A DNA stretch of 41,619 nucleotides from Gemmatimonadaceae bacterium (lineage in GTDB: Bacteria > Latescibacterota > UBA2968 > UBA8231): the NCBI GenBank assembly GCA_026706075.1, contig JAPOZM010000118.1, forward strand, positions 1 through 41,619. Reading direction: 5' to 3'. Below the pieces are notes generated by a model, which saw only the letters and a program-made list of their open reading frames with translations, did not search any database and was not told the origin of the DNA. Shown piece after piece: positions 1-7,497 of this stretch (position 1 is its first letter; each line of letters opens with the position of its first letter). Both the position numbers and the translations under genes were made by a program.

Positions 1-897
1 TTCGAGCCGGGGGGCATCCTCGCCGGCAAGGTCGACGGACCCGCCCTCTACGTGCTCCTGGGGCTGTTCGCCTTCGGCACCGGCAAGGCGGCCCTCATGC
101 CCTTCCACCGGTGGCTGCCGGCGGCGATGGTGGCCCCGGCCCCGGTGAGCGCCCTGCTGCACGCGGTGGCCGTGGTCAAGGCGGGGGTCTTCACCATCCT
201 GAAGCTGCTGGTCTATCTCTTCGGCCTCGACTACCTGGGCGAGACCGGCGCCAGCGTGTGGCTCATGTACGTCGCCGGCGCCACGGTCCTGGCGGCCTCC
301 CTGGTGGCCATGACGAAGGACAACCTCAAGGCGAGGCTCGCCTACTCCACCGTGAGCCAGCTCTCCTACATCGTCCTCGGCGCGGCCCTGGCCGCGCCCC
401 TGGCGGTCGTGGGCGGGGCGATGCACATCGTCATGCACGCCTTCGGCAAGATCACCCTGTTCTTCTGCGCCGGCGCCATCGACGTGGCCCTCCACAAGAC
501 CGAGGTCCGCGACATGCGCGGCATCGGCCGGCAGATGCCCTTCACCATGTCCGCCTTCCTCGTGGGGGCCCTGTGCGTCATCGGCCTGCCTCCGCTGGGC
601 GGTCTGTGGAGCAAGTGGTACCTGTTCCTCGGGGCCCTGGAGGCCGACCAGCTCGTCTTCGTCGCCGTGTTGATGGTCAGCTCCCTGCTCAACATCGCCT
701 ACCTCCTCCCCATCCCGGTGCGCGCCTTCTTCTCCCGCCCCGAAGGCGAGGAAGAGGGCGCCGGCCTCCGAGAGGCGCCGCTTCCGTGCGTGGCGGCGCT
801 GGTGGTCACGGCCCTGGGTTGCGTGCTCCTGTTCTTCCAGGCCGGACCGATCTACCGGTTCCTGGCCCCCCTGGCCCCCGGCCTCGCGGGAGACTGA
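1..897 (+). CDS. Mrp/complex-I-like proton-conducting membrane subunit (5' partial)
   Basis: The reading frame is open from base 1, so the N-terminus lies outside the window; 298 codons remain. The protein is a string of hydrophobic segments of the NuoL/M/N-MrpA/D antiporter family, which moves H+ (and Na+/K+) across the inner membrane. Family landmarks are visible: GTGKAALMPFHRWLP with the conserved channel lysine, APVSALLHAVAVVKAG with a second lysine, and LARLAYSTVSQLSYIVLG-like sequence near residue 115. A charged stretch (RPEGEEEGAG) precedes the last membrane segment. It lies 3 nt before a small membrane protein and just ahead of a second subunit of the same family, so this is the end of an antiporter operon. 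Mrp-type multisubunit antiporter or a Hyf/Ech-like ion pump cannot be told apart without the upstream genes. Confidence 0.88.
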   Translation, partial: FEPGGILAGKVDGPALYVLLGLFAFGTGKAALMPFHRWLPAAMVAPAPVSALLHAVAVVKAGVFTILKLLVYLFGLDYLGETGASVWLMYVAGATVLAASLVAMTKDNLKARLAYSTVSQLSYIVLGAALAAPLAVVGGAMHIVMHAFGKITLFFCAGAIDVALHKTEVRDMRGIGRQMPFTMSAFLVGALCVIGLPPLGGLWSKWYLFLGALEADQLVFVAVLMVSSLLNIAYLLPIPVRAFFSRPEGEEEGAGLREAPLPCVAALVVTALGCVLLFFQAGPIYRFLAPLAPGLAGD

Positions 898-900
898 CCG

Positions 901-1167
901 ATGGAATCCTCCGGCAAGCGCCACCTCTTCGACGACGCGCGCAACGTGAAGCGCATCATCCGGCTCCTCTTCGTCTGCTGCGCCCTCCTCCTGGCGGCCG
1001 ACTTCGTCCTCCATCGCCACCCGAGCTTCCAGGAGGGGGTCCTGCGCGCCGAGGTCTGGTACGGCTTCTACCCGGTCTACGGGTTCGTCGCCTGCGTGCT
1101 GCTGGTGCTGGCGGCCAGGCAGATGCGCAAGCTCCTCATGCGCGGCGAGGACTACTATGAGCGGTAG
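901..1167 (+). CDS. Small two-helix membrane protein of the antiporter operon
   Basis: An 88-residue protein starting with ATG 3 nt after the previous stop. It has a charged N-terminus (residues 1-20), a hydrophobic helix at about 21-36 (LLFVCCALLLAADFVL), a periplasmic stretch, a second helix at about 58-76 (YGFVACVLLVLAA) and a basic/acidic tail. Size and two-helix topology are like the small accessory subunits of Mrp/Mnh antiporters (the C, E, F and G classes), but I do not recognise its family. Its last 11 nt overlap the start of the next subunit, so translation is probably coupled. A structural or assembly subunit of the complex is the likely role, inferred from position. Confidence 0.8.
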   Translation: MESSGKRHLFDDARNVKRIIRLLFVCCALLLAADFVLHRHPSFQEGVLRAEVWYGFYPVYGFVACVLLVLAARQMRKLLMRGEDYYER

Positions 1168-2872
1168 CCTCCACCCGGCCCTCATCCTGGTAGCGGGAGC
1201 GCTGTTGCTGCCGCTGCTGCGGGGCCCCTGGCGGGGGGCGGCCACGGTGGTCCTTCCCCTGGCCGGCTTTCTCAACCTCCTGGGGCTGGAGGCGGGAGCC
1301 GGGCTGCGCCTGGAGCTGGCCGGGTTCGAGCTGCACCTGCTGCGCGTCGACCGGCTCAGCCTGATCTTCGGTTACCTCTTCCACCTGGCGGCCCTGGTGG
1401 GCGCCGTGTACTCCCTGCACCTGAAGGACTGGCTGCAGCCGACGACGGCACTGGTCTACGCCGGCAGCGCCGTGGGCGCCGTCTTCGCCGGCGACCTGAT
1501 CACCCTCTTCCTGTTCTGGGAGCTGCTGGCCGTCACCTCGGTCTTCCAGATCTGGGCCCGGGGGAGCGAGCGCGCCCTGGGGGCGGGGATGCGCTACCTC
1601 CTCGTCCACGTCACCTCGGGCCTGCTGCTGCTGGCCGGGGCCGCCCTGCTCTACCACGAGACGGGATCGCTGGCCTTCGGCCCCATGGAGCTCGAGGGGC
1701 TGGCGGCCTGGCTGCTGCTGCTGGCCATCGGCGTCAAGTGCGCCTTCCCCCTGCTGCACACGTGGCTCGTCGACGCCTACCCGGAGGCGACCCCCACGGG
1801 CACCGTCTTCCTCTCGGCCTTCACCACCAAGGCCGCCGTCTACTGTCTGGCCCGCGGCTTCGCCGGCGCCGAGGTGCTGATCTGGGTCGGCGCGGTGATG
1901 ACCCTCTTCCCGATCTTCTTCGCCGTCATCGAGAACGACCTGCGCCGGGTCCTCGGCTACAGCATGATCAACCAGATCGGCTTCATGGTCGTCGGCGTCG
2001 GTCTCGGCGAGGGGCTGGGGGTCAACGGCGCCGTGGCCCACGCCTTCAACGACGTGTTCTTCAAGGGGCTGCTGTTCATGTCCATGGGCGCCGTCCTGCT
2101 GCGCACGGGCCGCATGAACGGCTCCGACCTGGGCGGCCTCTACAAGTCGATGCCCTGGACGGCGGGGTTCTGCATCGTCGGCGCCTCGTCGATCTCGGCC
2201 TTCCCCCTCTTCAGCGGCTTCGTCAGCAAGTCGATGGTCATGGCCGAGGCCGCCCACCAGGGGCATGTCGTGCTCTGGCTGATGCTCCTCTTCGCCTCGG
2301 CGGGGGTCTTCCACCACGCCGGCATCAAGATCCCCTTCTTCGCCTTCTTCTCCCACGACGCCGGCATCCGCTGCCGCGAGGCCCCGCGGAACATGCTGAT
2401 CGCCATGGGCCTCGGGGCCGCCGTCTGCCTCTTCAACGGCATCTGGCCGGGGGTCCTCTACGGCCTCCTGCCCTACCCCGTGGTGTTCTCCGACGGCACC
2501 GCGTACCACCCTTTCGATCCGGGCCACGTCCTGCACCAGCTGCAGCTCCTGTTCTTCTCCGCCCTCGCCTTCGCCGCCCTCAAGCTGACCCACCTGTATC
2601 CCCCCGAGCTGCGCTCGGTCAACCTCGACGTCGACTGGCTCGGGCGGAAGCTGCTGCCCTGGGGGATCCGGAAACTGGTGGACCTCACCGCGCCGCTGCG
2701 CGATCGGTTCTCTGGCGCGGTCCGGGGCCTGGCGGCGGGGACGATCGACTTGCTCCATGCCAGTCACGGACCCGCCGCCTGGGCGGGACGGACCTGGCTC
2801 ACCAGCACCTCCGTCCTCGTCGTGGTCGGGGCCCTGGCGGCGTACCTGCTCTACGTCTACCGGACCTTCTGA
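1157..2872 (+). CDS. Na+/H+ antiporter subunit D-like protein (NuoM/MrpD family)
   Basis: A 571-residue polytopic membrane protein of the proton-conducting subunit family. Visible landmarks: a conserved glutamate in FLFWELLAVTS (about residue 120), the channel lysine in AIGVKCAFPLLHTWLVDAYP, a second lysine in SAFTTKAAVYCLARG, the NDLRRVLGYSMINQIGFM helix, and HAFNDVFFKGLLFMSMG with the terminal-helix lysine. These residues form the proton path in complex I and Mrp. The C-terminal ~120 residues carry amphipathic sequence plus one last membrane helix, longer than a minimal MrpD. The ATG at 1157 lies inside the preceding small gene. It ends the + strand operon; a short hairpin follows before the convergent gluconokinase gene. 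Confidence 0.9.
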   Translation: MSGSLHPALILVAGALLLPLLRGPWRGAATVVLPLAGFLNLLGLEAGAGLRLELAGFELHLLRVDRLSLIFGYLFHLAALVGAVYSLHLKDWLQPTTALVYAGSAVGAVFAGDLITLFLFWELLAVTSVFQIWARGSERALGAGMRYLLVHVTSGLLLLAGAALLYHETGSLAFGPMELEGLAAWLLLLAIGVKCAFPLLHTWLVDAYPEATPTGTVFLSAFTTKAAVYCLARGFAGAEVLIWVGAVMTLFPIFFAVIENDLRRVLGYSMINQIGFMVVGVGLGEGLGVNGAVAHAFNDVFFKGLLFMSMGAVLLRTGRMNGSDLGGLYKSMPWTAGFCIVGASSISAFPLFSGFVSKSMVMAEAAHQGHVVLWLMLLFASAGVFHHAGIKIPFFAFFSHDAGIRCREAPRNMLIAMGLGAAVCLFNGIWPGVLYGLLPYPVVFSDGTAYHPFDPGHVLHQLQLLFFSALAFAALKLTHLYPPELRSVNLDVDWLGRKLLPWGIRKLVDLTAPLRDRFSGAVRGLAAGTIDLLHASHGPAAWAGRTWLTSTSVLVVVGALAAYLLYVYRTF

Positions 2873-2892
2873 CCGAACAGGGCTGCCCCGCG

Positions 2893-2914
2893 CCTCGCTC
2901 GAACCGCGGCGAGG
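2893..2914. terminator. Possible weak hairpin terminator between convergent genes
   Basis: CCTCGC (2893-2898) can pair with GCGAGG (2909-2914) around a 10-nt loop. It sits between the stop of the antiporter subunit at 2872 and the end of the convergent gluconokinase gene at 2952. There is no T run, so intrinsic termination is uncertain. Confidence 0.25.
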
Positions 2915-2951
2915 GTGTGGATCCCGGTGACCGCCGACACGTGACGCGGCC

Positions 2952-3455
2952 TCAGACCTGCAGACCGAGAGCCGCCGCCACGGCCGCCGCCGCCTCTGCC
3001 GGTGTGCCGGAGACGTCCACGAGGACCGCGTCGACCGGCGGCTCGAGGGCCTCGAACTGGCTGCGCAGGAGGCCGGCTGGCATGTAACGGTGGACTCGGT
3101 GGCGCAGACGATCGGCGATGAGCGCCTCGGGGGCGGAGAGGTGGGCGAAGCGGACCCGGTCTCCGCGGCCTCCGCGCAGGACGGCCCGGTAGCTCTCCTT
3201 GAGGGCCGAGCAGCCGAGGAGGCAGCTGCGGCCGGCGTCCATGCGCCCGCCGATCTCATCGGACAGCCGGCGGAGCCAGGGCCAGCGGTCCTCGTCGCGC
3301 AGGGGGATGCCGGCGGCCATCCTGGCCACGTTGGCCTCGGGGTGGAAGTCGTCGCCGTCGAGGAAGGGCCAGCCGAGGCGCTCTTCGAGGAGGCGGCCCA
3401 CGGTGGTCTTGCCGCATCCGGTGACCCCCATCAGAACCACGGCCACCGCCTCCAT
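2952..3455 (-). CDS. gntK: Gluconokinase
   Basis: A 167-residue P-loop kinase that phosphorylates D-gluconate to 6-phosphogluconate, feeding the pentose phosphate or Entner-Doudoroff routes. The Walker A motif is GVTGCGKTT near the N-terminus, followed by the family signature DGDDFHPEANVARMAAGIPL and DEDRWPWL, which position gluconate and ATP. The length matches the family. The frame is open further upstream, but ATG at 3455 puts the P-loop at the usual distance from the N-terminus and has a G-rich ribosome-binding stretch just ahead. It is divergent from the Fpg-family gene across 122 bp and convergent with the antiporter operon. A PfkB-type sugar kinase lies nearby on the other strand. Confidence 0.92.
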   Translation of the reverse strand: MEAVAVVLMGVTGCGKTTVGRLLEERLGWPFLDGDDFHPEANVARMAAGIPLRDEDRWPWLRRLSDEIGGRMDAGRSCLLGCSALKESYRAVLRGGRGDRVRFAHLSAPEALIADRLRHRVHRYMPAGLLRSQFEALEPPVDAVLVDVSGTPAEAAAAVAAALGLQV

Positions 3456-3542
3456 CCTCGGTACCCCCCAGGCTTGCGGGAAAGCCGCTCCCGGAGCCGG
3501 GGGCGGCGCGCCTCGACGCCGCTCGTGGCGCCGGAGGTTTCC

Positions 3543-3550
3543 AGTATACA
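3543..3550. promoter_or_regulatory. Possible shared -10 element between divergent gntK and fpg-like genes
   Basis: AGTATACA at 3543-3550 reads TATACA on the + strand and TATACT (5 of 6 to TATAAT) on the - strand, in the 122-bp gap between divergent genes. It is one of few AT-rich spots locally. I see no convincing -35 hexamer at 16-18 bp on either strand. Confidence 0.3.
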
Positions 3551-3577
3551 CATTTGCCCCCGGGGATTCCGAACGCC

Positions 3578-4489
3578 ATGCCCGAGTTGCCCGACGTCCT
3601 CGCCTACCTGACCGCCCTCGAGCGCGGGGTCCGCGGCAGGGTGATCGAGGGGATCCAGTTGCGCAGCCCCTTCCTGGTGCGCTCCGTCGATCCCCGTCTC
3701 GACGCCGCCGAGGGCTTGCGGGTAGCCGCCTTCCGCCGCATCGGCAAGCGCATCGTCTGGGAGCTGGAGGACGATCTGTTCCTGGTCTTCCACCTGATGA
3801 TCGCCGGACGTTTTCACTGGAAGAAGGCCGGCACCCGGCCGACGCGGAGGGTCGATCTGGCGGCCTTCCACTTCGACGCGGGAACGCTGATGCTAACCGA
3901 GGCCGGCTCCAGGAAGCGAGCCTCCCTGCACGTGATCCGGGGCGCCGGTGGGCTGGCCGACCACGATCCGGGCGGCCTGGAGGTGCTGGAGGCGAACCTC
4001 GACGAGTTCGCCCGCGTCCTGCGAAGCCGCAACCACACCCTCAAGCGGGCCCTCACCGACCCGAGGCTGTTCTCCGGCATCGGCAACGCCTACTCCGACG
4101 AGATCCTGCACGCCGCGGGGCTGTCGCCGGTGAAGTGGACCTCCCGCCTCGGCGACGACGAAGTCGAGCGTCTATACGAGGCCGCGCGCTCGACCCTGGA
4201 GGACTGGTGCGCCCGCCTCCGCGCCGAGGCCGAGCAGGCCTTCCCCGAGAAGGTCACCGCCTTCCGCCCCGAGATGGCCGTCCACGGCCGCTACGGCAAG
4301 CCCTGTCCCGTCTGCGGCACCGCCGTTCAGGAGATCGCCTACGCCTCGAAGGAGACCAACTACTGTCCGCGGTGCCAGACCGGAGGCCGGGTGCTCGCCG
4401 ACCGTCAGTTGTCGCGCATGCTGAAGGACGACTGGCCGAAGACGATCGAGGAGCTCGAGGCGCGGCTGGGGACCGCCGGCGCGGGCTGA
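3578..4489 (+). CDS. Fpg/Nei-family DNA glycosylase
   Basis: A 303-residue base-excision-repair enzyme of the formamidopyrimidine-DNA glycosylase family (removes oxidised bases such as 8-oxoguanine and nicks by beta/delta elimination). The start ATG at 3578 exposes the obligatory Pro-Glu N-terminus (MPELPDV), proline being the Schiff-base nucleophile after Met removal; the upstream in-frame ATG at 3554 would bury it. A helix-two-turn-helix region is visible in LFSGIGNAYSDEILHAAG. A C-terminal zinc finger is complete (CPVC ... CPRCQ). Substrate class (MutM or Nei-like) cannot be assigned. It is followed 4 nt later by a GTG-started sugar kinase, so the two may be co-transcribed. Endonuclease IV lies about 4 kb downstream on the same strand. 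Confidence 0.92.
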   Translation: MPELPDVLAYLTALERGVRGRVIEGIQLRSPFLVRSVDPRLDAAEGLRVAAFRRIGKRIVWELEDDLFLVFHLMIAGRFHWKKAGTRPTRRVDLAAFHFDAGTLMLTEAGSRKRASLHVIRGAGGLADHDPGGLEVLEANLDEFARVLRSRNHTLKRALTDPRLFSGIGNAYSDEILHAAGLSPVKWTSRLGDDEVERLYEAARSTLEDWCARLRAEAEQAFPEKVTAFRPEMAVHGRYGKPCPVCGTAVQEIAYASKETNYCPRCQTGGRVLADRQLSRMLKDDWPKTIEELEARLGTAGAG

Positions 4490-4493
4490 ATCC

Positions 4494-5396
4494 GTGGCCT
4501 CCCCCGCCGACGTCGCCGGTCTCGGCATGGTCACCGTGGACCATCTCTTCCTGGTGCCGGGACTGCCCGCCGTGGGCGCTCCCCGCCGCGCCTCGGGCCA
4601 CGCGCGCGCCTGCGGCGGCCCCGTGCCCAACGCCCTGGCGTGCCTGTCGCGCCTCGGGATCTCGACCCGTTTCGTCGGCAAGGTGGGTGACGACGAGGAG
4701 GGCGGGTTCGCGCGCTCGGAGCTTCTCCGGCAGGGCGTAGACGTCTCCCGGGTACGGGTGGCCCGGGGGCGGTCCCGCCTCGTCCTGGTGATCGTCGAGG
4801 AGGACGGGGGCGAGCGCGCCTTCGTCTCCCTGCCGGAGTCCTTTCCGCCGCTGACCGGAGCCGACCTCGAGGCGGAAGACGTGGCCGGGGCCCGCGTCCT
4901 GCACCTCGACGACGCCGACGACGCCGCTGTCCAGGCCGCCCGCCGGGCGAGCGCCTCCGGGGCCGCCGTCGTCTTCGACGGCACCTGGCAGAGCGACCGC
5001 CTGGAGGAGCTGCTGCCCCTGGTCGACTACGCCGTGGTGAGCGAGTTCTTCGCCCGCCGCTGGCTCCCCGGCGCCGGGCCCTGGCAGGTGCTGCGGCGGC
5101 TGCGCGCCCTCGGGGCCGGAACCGCGGTCCTGACCCGAGGCGAACACGGCGCCGCCGCCGAGGACGGCCGCGGACCGGTCGAGTGCCCGGCGCCCGCGGT
5201 GGAGGTGGTCGACACCACCGGCGCCGGAGACGCCTTCCACGGGGGGTTCATCTTCGGGGTGCTCCAGGGCTGGCCGCTGGACCGGAGCCTGCGCTACGCC
5301 TGCGCCGCGGGCGCCCTGAACTGCCGCGCCCTCGGTGGACAGGCCGGGCTCCCGAGCCGGGAGGAGGTCGAGGAACTGCTGGCAGCGAGCCCCTGA
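4494..5396 (+). CDS. PfkB-family carbohydrate kinase
   Basis: A 300-residue ribokinase-fold sugar kinase. The N-terminal glycine signature is in GLGMVTVDHLFLVPGLP, followed by the substrate-lid region with CGGPVPNALACLSRLG and GKVGDDEEG. The C-terminal PfkB signature DTTGAGDAFHGGFIFG carries the anion hole and the catalytic aspartate. The start is GTG at 4494, 4 nt after the glycosylase stop. The family covers ribokinase, fructokinase, KDG kinase, sulfofructose kinase and others; the sequence does not let me choose among them. Confidence 0.9.
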   Translation: MASPADVAGLGMVTVDHLFLVPGLPAVGAPRRASGHARACGGPVPNALACLSRLGISTRFVGKVGDDEEGGFARSELLRQGVDVSRVRVARGRSRLVLVIVEEDGGERAFVSLPESFPPLTGADLEAEDVAGARVLHLDDADDAAVQAARRASASGAAVVFDGTWQSDRLEELLPLVDYAVVSEFFARRWLPGAGPWQVLRRLRALGAGTAVLTRGEHGAAAEDGRGPVECPAPAVEVVDTTGAGDAFHGGFIFGVLQGWPLDRSLRYACAAGALNCRALGGQAGLPSREEVEELLAASP

Positions 5397-5473
5397 GGGA
5401 AGCCGCCGCACAGTCCCGACGGCTCCCCCCCGGGCGCCAGGGGGAGATGCTTTCCCACGCCATCCCGAGGCGG

Positions 5474-5479
5474 TATTCT
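5474..5479 (+). promoter_or_regulatory. Candidate -10 element upstream of the secreted phytase/esterase-like gene
   Basis: TATTCT at 5474-5479 lies about 70 nt before the ATG at 5551, in the 154-bp gap after the PfkB gene. The hexamer 17 bp upstream (TTTCCC, 5451-5456) is only half like TTGACA. Nothing else recognisable is in this gap. Confidence 0.25.
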
Positions 5480-5550
5480 GTGAGGCCCGGGAGGGACGCC
5501 GGCGGGAGGTCCGAAGCGCTGGGCTGGCCCCCCGGGGATGGGAAAGGCCG

Positions 5551-6504
5551 ATGGCTCTCTCCGGACTCCGAGGCTCGTCAACCCGCCGCCGGCTGCTCGC
5601 CCTGGTATTCGCCGCGGCCCTGGCGGCCCAGGCGGCGTTGTCCGCCGAGACGATCCCCCTGCAGCTGGTCCGCGCCCTGCCGGTGGAAGGCCTGGACAAC
5701 GCCCATCCCTCGGGGCTGACCATCGTCGACGGCCGGCTCTACGCCGTCTCCGACCAGCACGACCACGCCGTCTGCCGCATCCGCCTGCGCCCCGACCGCG
5801 CCGTCCTCGAGCCTCACGTCACCTTCAACCCCCCCTGGTCCGGAGCCTGGGTCCTCTCCCTCGACTTCGAGGGCATCGCCTACAAGGACGGCTTCTTCTT
5901 CCTGGTGAGCGAGGCCATCCTGCGGGTCCTGCGCGTCCACGAGACCGGCACCGACCTCGCCTGGGTCACGCCCGGCGTCGAGGCGGAGGGCCTGAAGGCC
6001 GGACTCTTCGGCGACAAGAAGGCCCGCCTCGAGGGCCTGGCCCTGCTCGGGGGCGGCCGCCTCCTGCTGGCCGCCGAGCGCGCCCCCCGGGGCCTGGTGG
6101 AGGTCGTCGTCGATCCCGGCGGCGGCGAGGCGGCCGTCTCCGCCCACGCCTTCGGCGAGTCCCTGCTGGAACTGCCGGAGCCGCTGGAGCCCGACTTCTC
6201 CGACCTGTTCCACGACGGGGAGCATCTATACGCCCTGAGCCGCAACGCCGAGGCGGTGCTGCGCATCGAGTACGAGGCGGGCCAGCTGCGGGAGCTGGCC
6301 TTCTGGAGCTTCGGCGAGGTCACCGGCGCACCGGAGTACCGTTACCTGAACCAGCGCTCCGGCCGCGCCGAGGGTTTTTGCATGGACGCCGAGCACGTGT
6401 ACGTCGTGCTCGACAACAACGGCCGCGGCCGGCAGACCGACCCCGGGGACACACGGCCCCTGCTGTTCCTCTTCCGACGGCCCCCTGCCGCCGCGGCGGA
6501 CTAA
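5551..6504 (+). CDS. Exported phytase/esterase-like beta-propeller protein
   Basis: A 317-residue protein with a classic Sec signal peptide: basic SSTRRR, then hydrophobic LLALVFAAALAAQAAL and a likely cleavage near ALSA. The mature part is rich in short beta-strand repeats (GLTIVDGRLYAVSD, LDFEGIAYKDGFFFLVSE, LEGLALLGGGRLLLAAE, DLFHDGEHLYALSRN, AEGFCMDAEHVYVVLDNNG), the pattern of SdiA-regulated/'esterase-like activity of phytase' propellers. These repeated G-[IL]-A/T segments are propeller blades. The function of the family is poorly known; a periplasmic phosphoesterase is one possibility. The ATG at 5551 is chosen because it gives a well-formed signal peptide; the frame is open further upstream without sense. 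Its stop overlaps that of the convergent PIG-L gene by 3-4 nt. Confidence 0.75.
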   Translation: MALSGLRGSSTRRRLLALVFAAALAAQAALSAETIPLQLVRALPVEGLDNAHPSGLTIVDGRLYAVSDQHDHAVCRIRLRPDRAVLEPHVTFNPPWSGAWVLSLDFEGIAYKDGFFFLVSEAILRVLRVHETGTDLAWVTPGVEAEGLKAGLFGDKKARLEGLALLGGGRLLLAAERAPRGLVEVVVDPGGGEAAVSAHAFGESLLELPEPLEPDFSDLFHDGEHLYALSRNAEAVLRIEYEAGQLRELAFWSFGEVTGAPEYRYLNQRSGRAEGFCMDAEHVYVVLDNNGRGRQTDPGDTRPLLFLFRRPPAAAAD

Positions 6505-7262
6505 GGACCGAAGCCGCTGGGCCCCTCGAATCCGGCCGCCTCGGTGCCCAGGCGCACGAAGGCCTCGGCGAACTCGCAGCCCTTCATCCAGGCCGTGGAC
6601 TGGGCCTCCAGGGCGCGGTAGCGGGCGAGGGTCTCGTAGCGGTCCGGCAGGTCCGGCTGGGCCTTCAGGTGCTCCAGAGCCTCCCGCTTGCGGGCCTGCA
6701 CCGGGCCGATGTCGACGAACAGGTTGGGCAGGAACCGGGCCACCGGGGCGGTGCCCAGGGTGGTCTCGTAGAACGCCACCTGGGGCGCCGGCGTCGGCGG
6801 CTCGTCGAGCTCGAGACCGGGCCGGGAGCAGTAGCGGCTGGCCCAGACCACGGCGCGGGTGGTCTCCATGTGATCGGGGTGCAGGACGTCGTCGATCCAG
6901 TGGCTCAGCACCAGGTCGGGCCGGAAGCGACGGAACAGGGTCAGCAGCTGTTGCCGGCGGTCCTCGTCGACGATGAGGGGGCTGTCGCCCCAGTCCAGGC
7001 ACTCGATCTCGGCGCCGAGGACCTGCGCCGCCGCGCTCATCTCGCGCCCGCGCTCGGCCTTCACCTCCTCCATGGTCGGCGCCGGCTGCCGCGCCCATAG
7101 GGCCGGGGACTCGCACTTCTCGCCGTAGCTGAGGTCGTAGACACGGACCTCGCTGCCCTTGTCCGTCAGCCGCGCGATGGTGCCCCCGGCGCGGGAGCAG
7201 AAATCGGCGGCGTGGGCGCTGAAGACCAGCACCCGCCGTCCCTCTCGAATCATGTCGCTCAC
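6501..7262 (-). CDS. PIG-L/LmbE family protein, GalB-like subgroup
   Basis: A 253-residue PIG-L-fold protein. The N-terminal metal motif, AHPDDE in canonical deacetylases, reads AHAADF followed by CSRAGGTIA; the second metal site HPDH is intact (VLHPDHMETTR). The first Asp of the motif, the catalytic base of deacetylases, is therefore missing. From memory the closest pattern is the 4-oxalomesaconate hydratase GalB group (AHSADF..RAGG and a LS[FY]GE..ES..LW segment, here LSYGEKCESPALW). A hydratase or lyase on an aromatic-acid or sugar-acid intermediate is thus more likely than deacetylation. The start is GTG at 7262, preceded by GAGGAGG at good spacing; an ATG at 7253 is the alternative. It is divergent from an amidohydrolase gene. 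Confidence 0.8.
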   Translation of the reverse strand: MSDMIREGRRVLVFSAHAADFCSRAGGTIARLTDKGSEVRVYDLSYGEKCESPALWARQPAPTMEEVKAERGREMSAAAQVLGAEIECLDWGDSPLIVDEDRRQQLLTLFRRFRPDLVLSHWIDDVLHPDHMETTRAVVWASRYCSRPGLELDEPPTPAPQVAFYETTLGTAPVARFLPNLFVDIGPVQARKREALEHLKAQPDLPDRYETLARYRALEAQSTAWMKGCEFAEAFVRLGTEAAGFEGPSGFGP

Positions 7263-7313
7263 TCGTGCCTCCTCGGATGGCCTGTGGTCAGTGCAGCGGG
7301 AGATTCAAGTCTT

Positions 7314-7413
7314 CCCGGCGATGCCGATCAACGCCGGGCCTCGCAGCCCCCCCATGCGGCTCGGCTGGATGAGGGCGAAGGCCGGGAAGTCACGAACATG
7401 CGGTTCGCCCGGC
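7314..7413 (+). other. Structured intergenic stretch upstream of the amidohydrolase gene
   Basis: The 235-bp gap between the divergent PIG-L and amidohydrolase genes contains successive potential hairpins on the + strand. CCCGGCG (7314-7320) pairs with CGCCGGG (7332-7338). CGCA (7342-7345) pairs weakly with TGCG (7355-7358). A bulged stem joins GCCGGG (7381-7386) to CCCGGC (7408-7413) and encloses CGAAC (7393-7397) with GTTCG (7403-7407). An alternative small hairpin GGCA/TGCC (7411-7421) would compete with the last stem. Such switching is typical of leader regulators, but random GC-rich sequence also folds well; I recognise no known riboswitch. Confidence 0.3.
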
Positions 7414-7497
7414 AGACTGCCTCGACGGTGAACGAGGGGGCGCCCGAGGTCATCTTACTATCTTGACAGTTCACCCCGATCGATCCCAGGAGACCTC

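Noticed and set aside
1136..3259. Very long open frame (707 codons) antisense to the antiporter genes
   Set aside because: Composition is Gly/Glu/Arg-rich without any family motif; such antisense frames are common shadows of GC-rich membrane-protein genes.
7463..7468. TTGACA just before the amidohydrolase gene
   Set aside because: The matching -10 position would fall on the ribosome-binding site and shows no TATAAT-like hexamer, so it is unlikely to be a -35 box for this gene.
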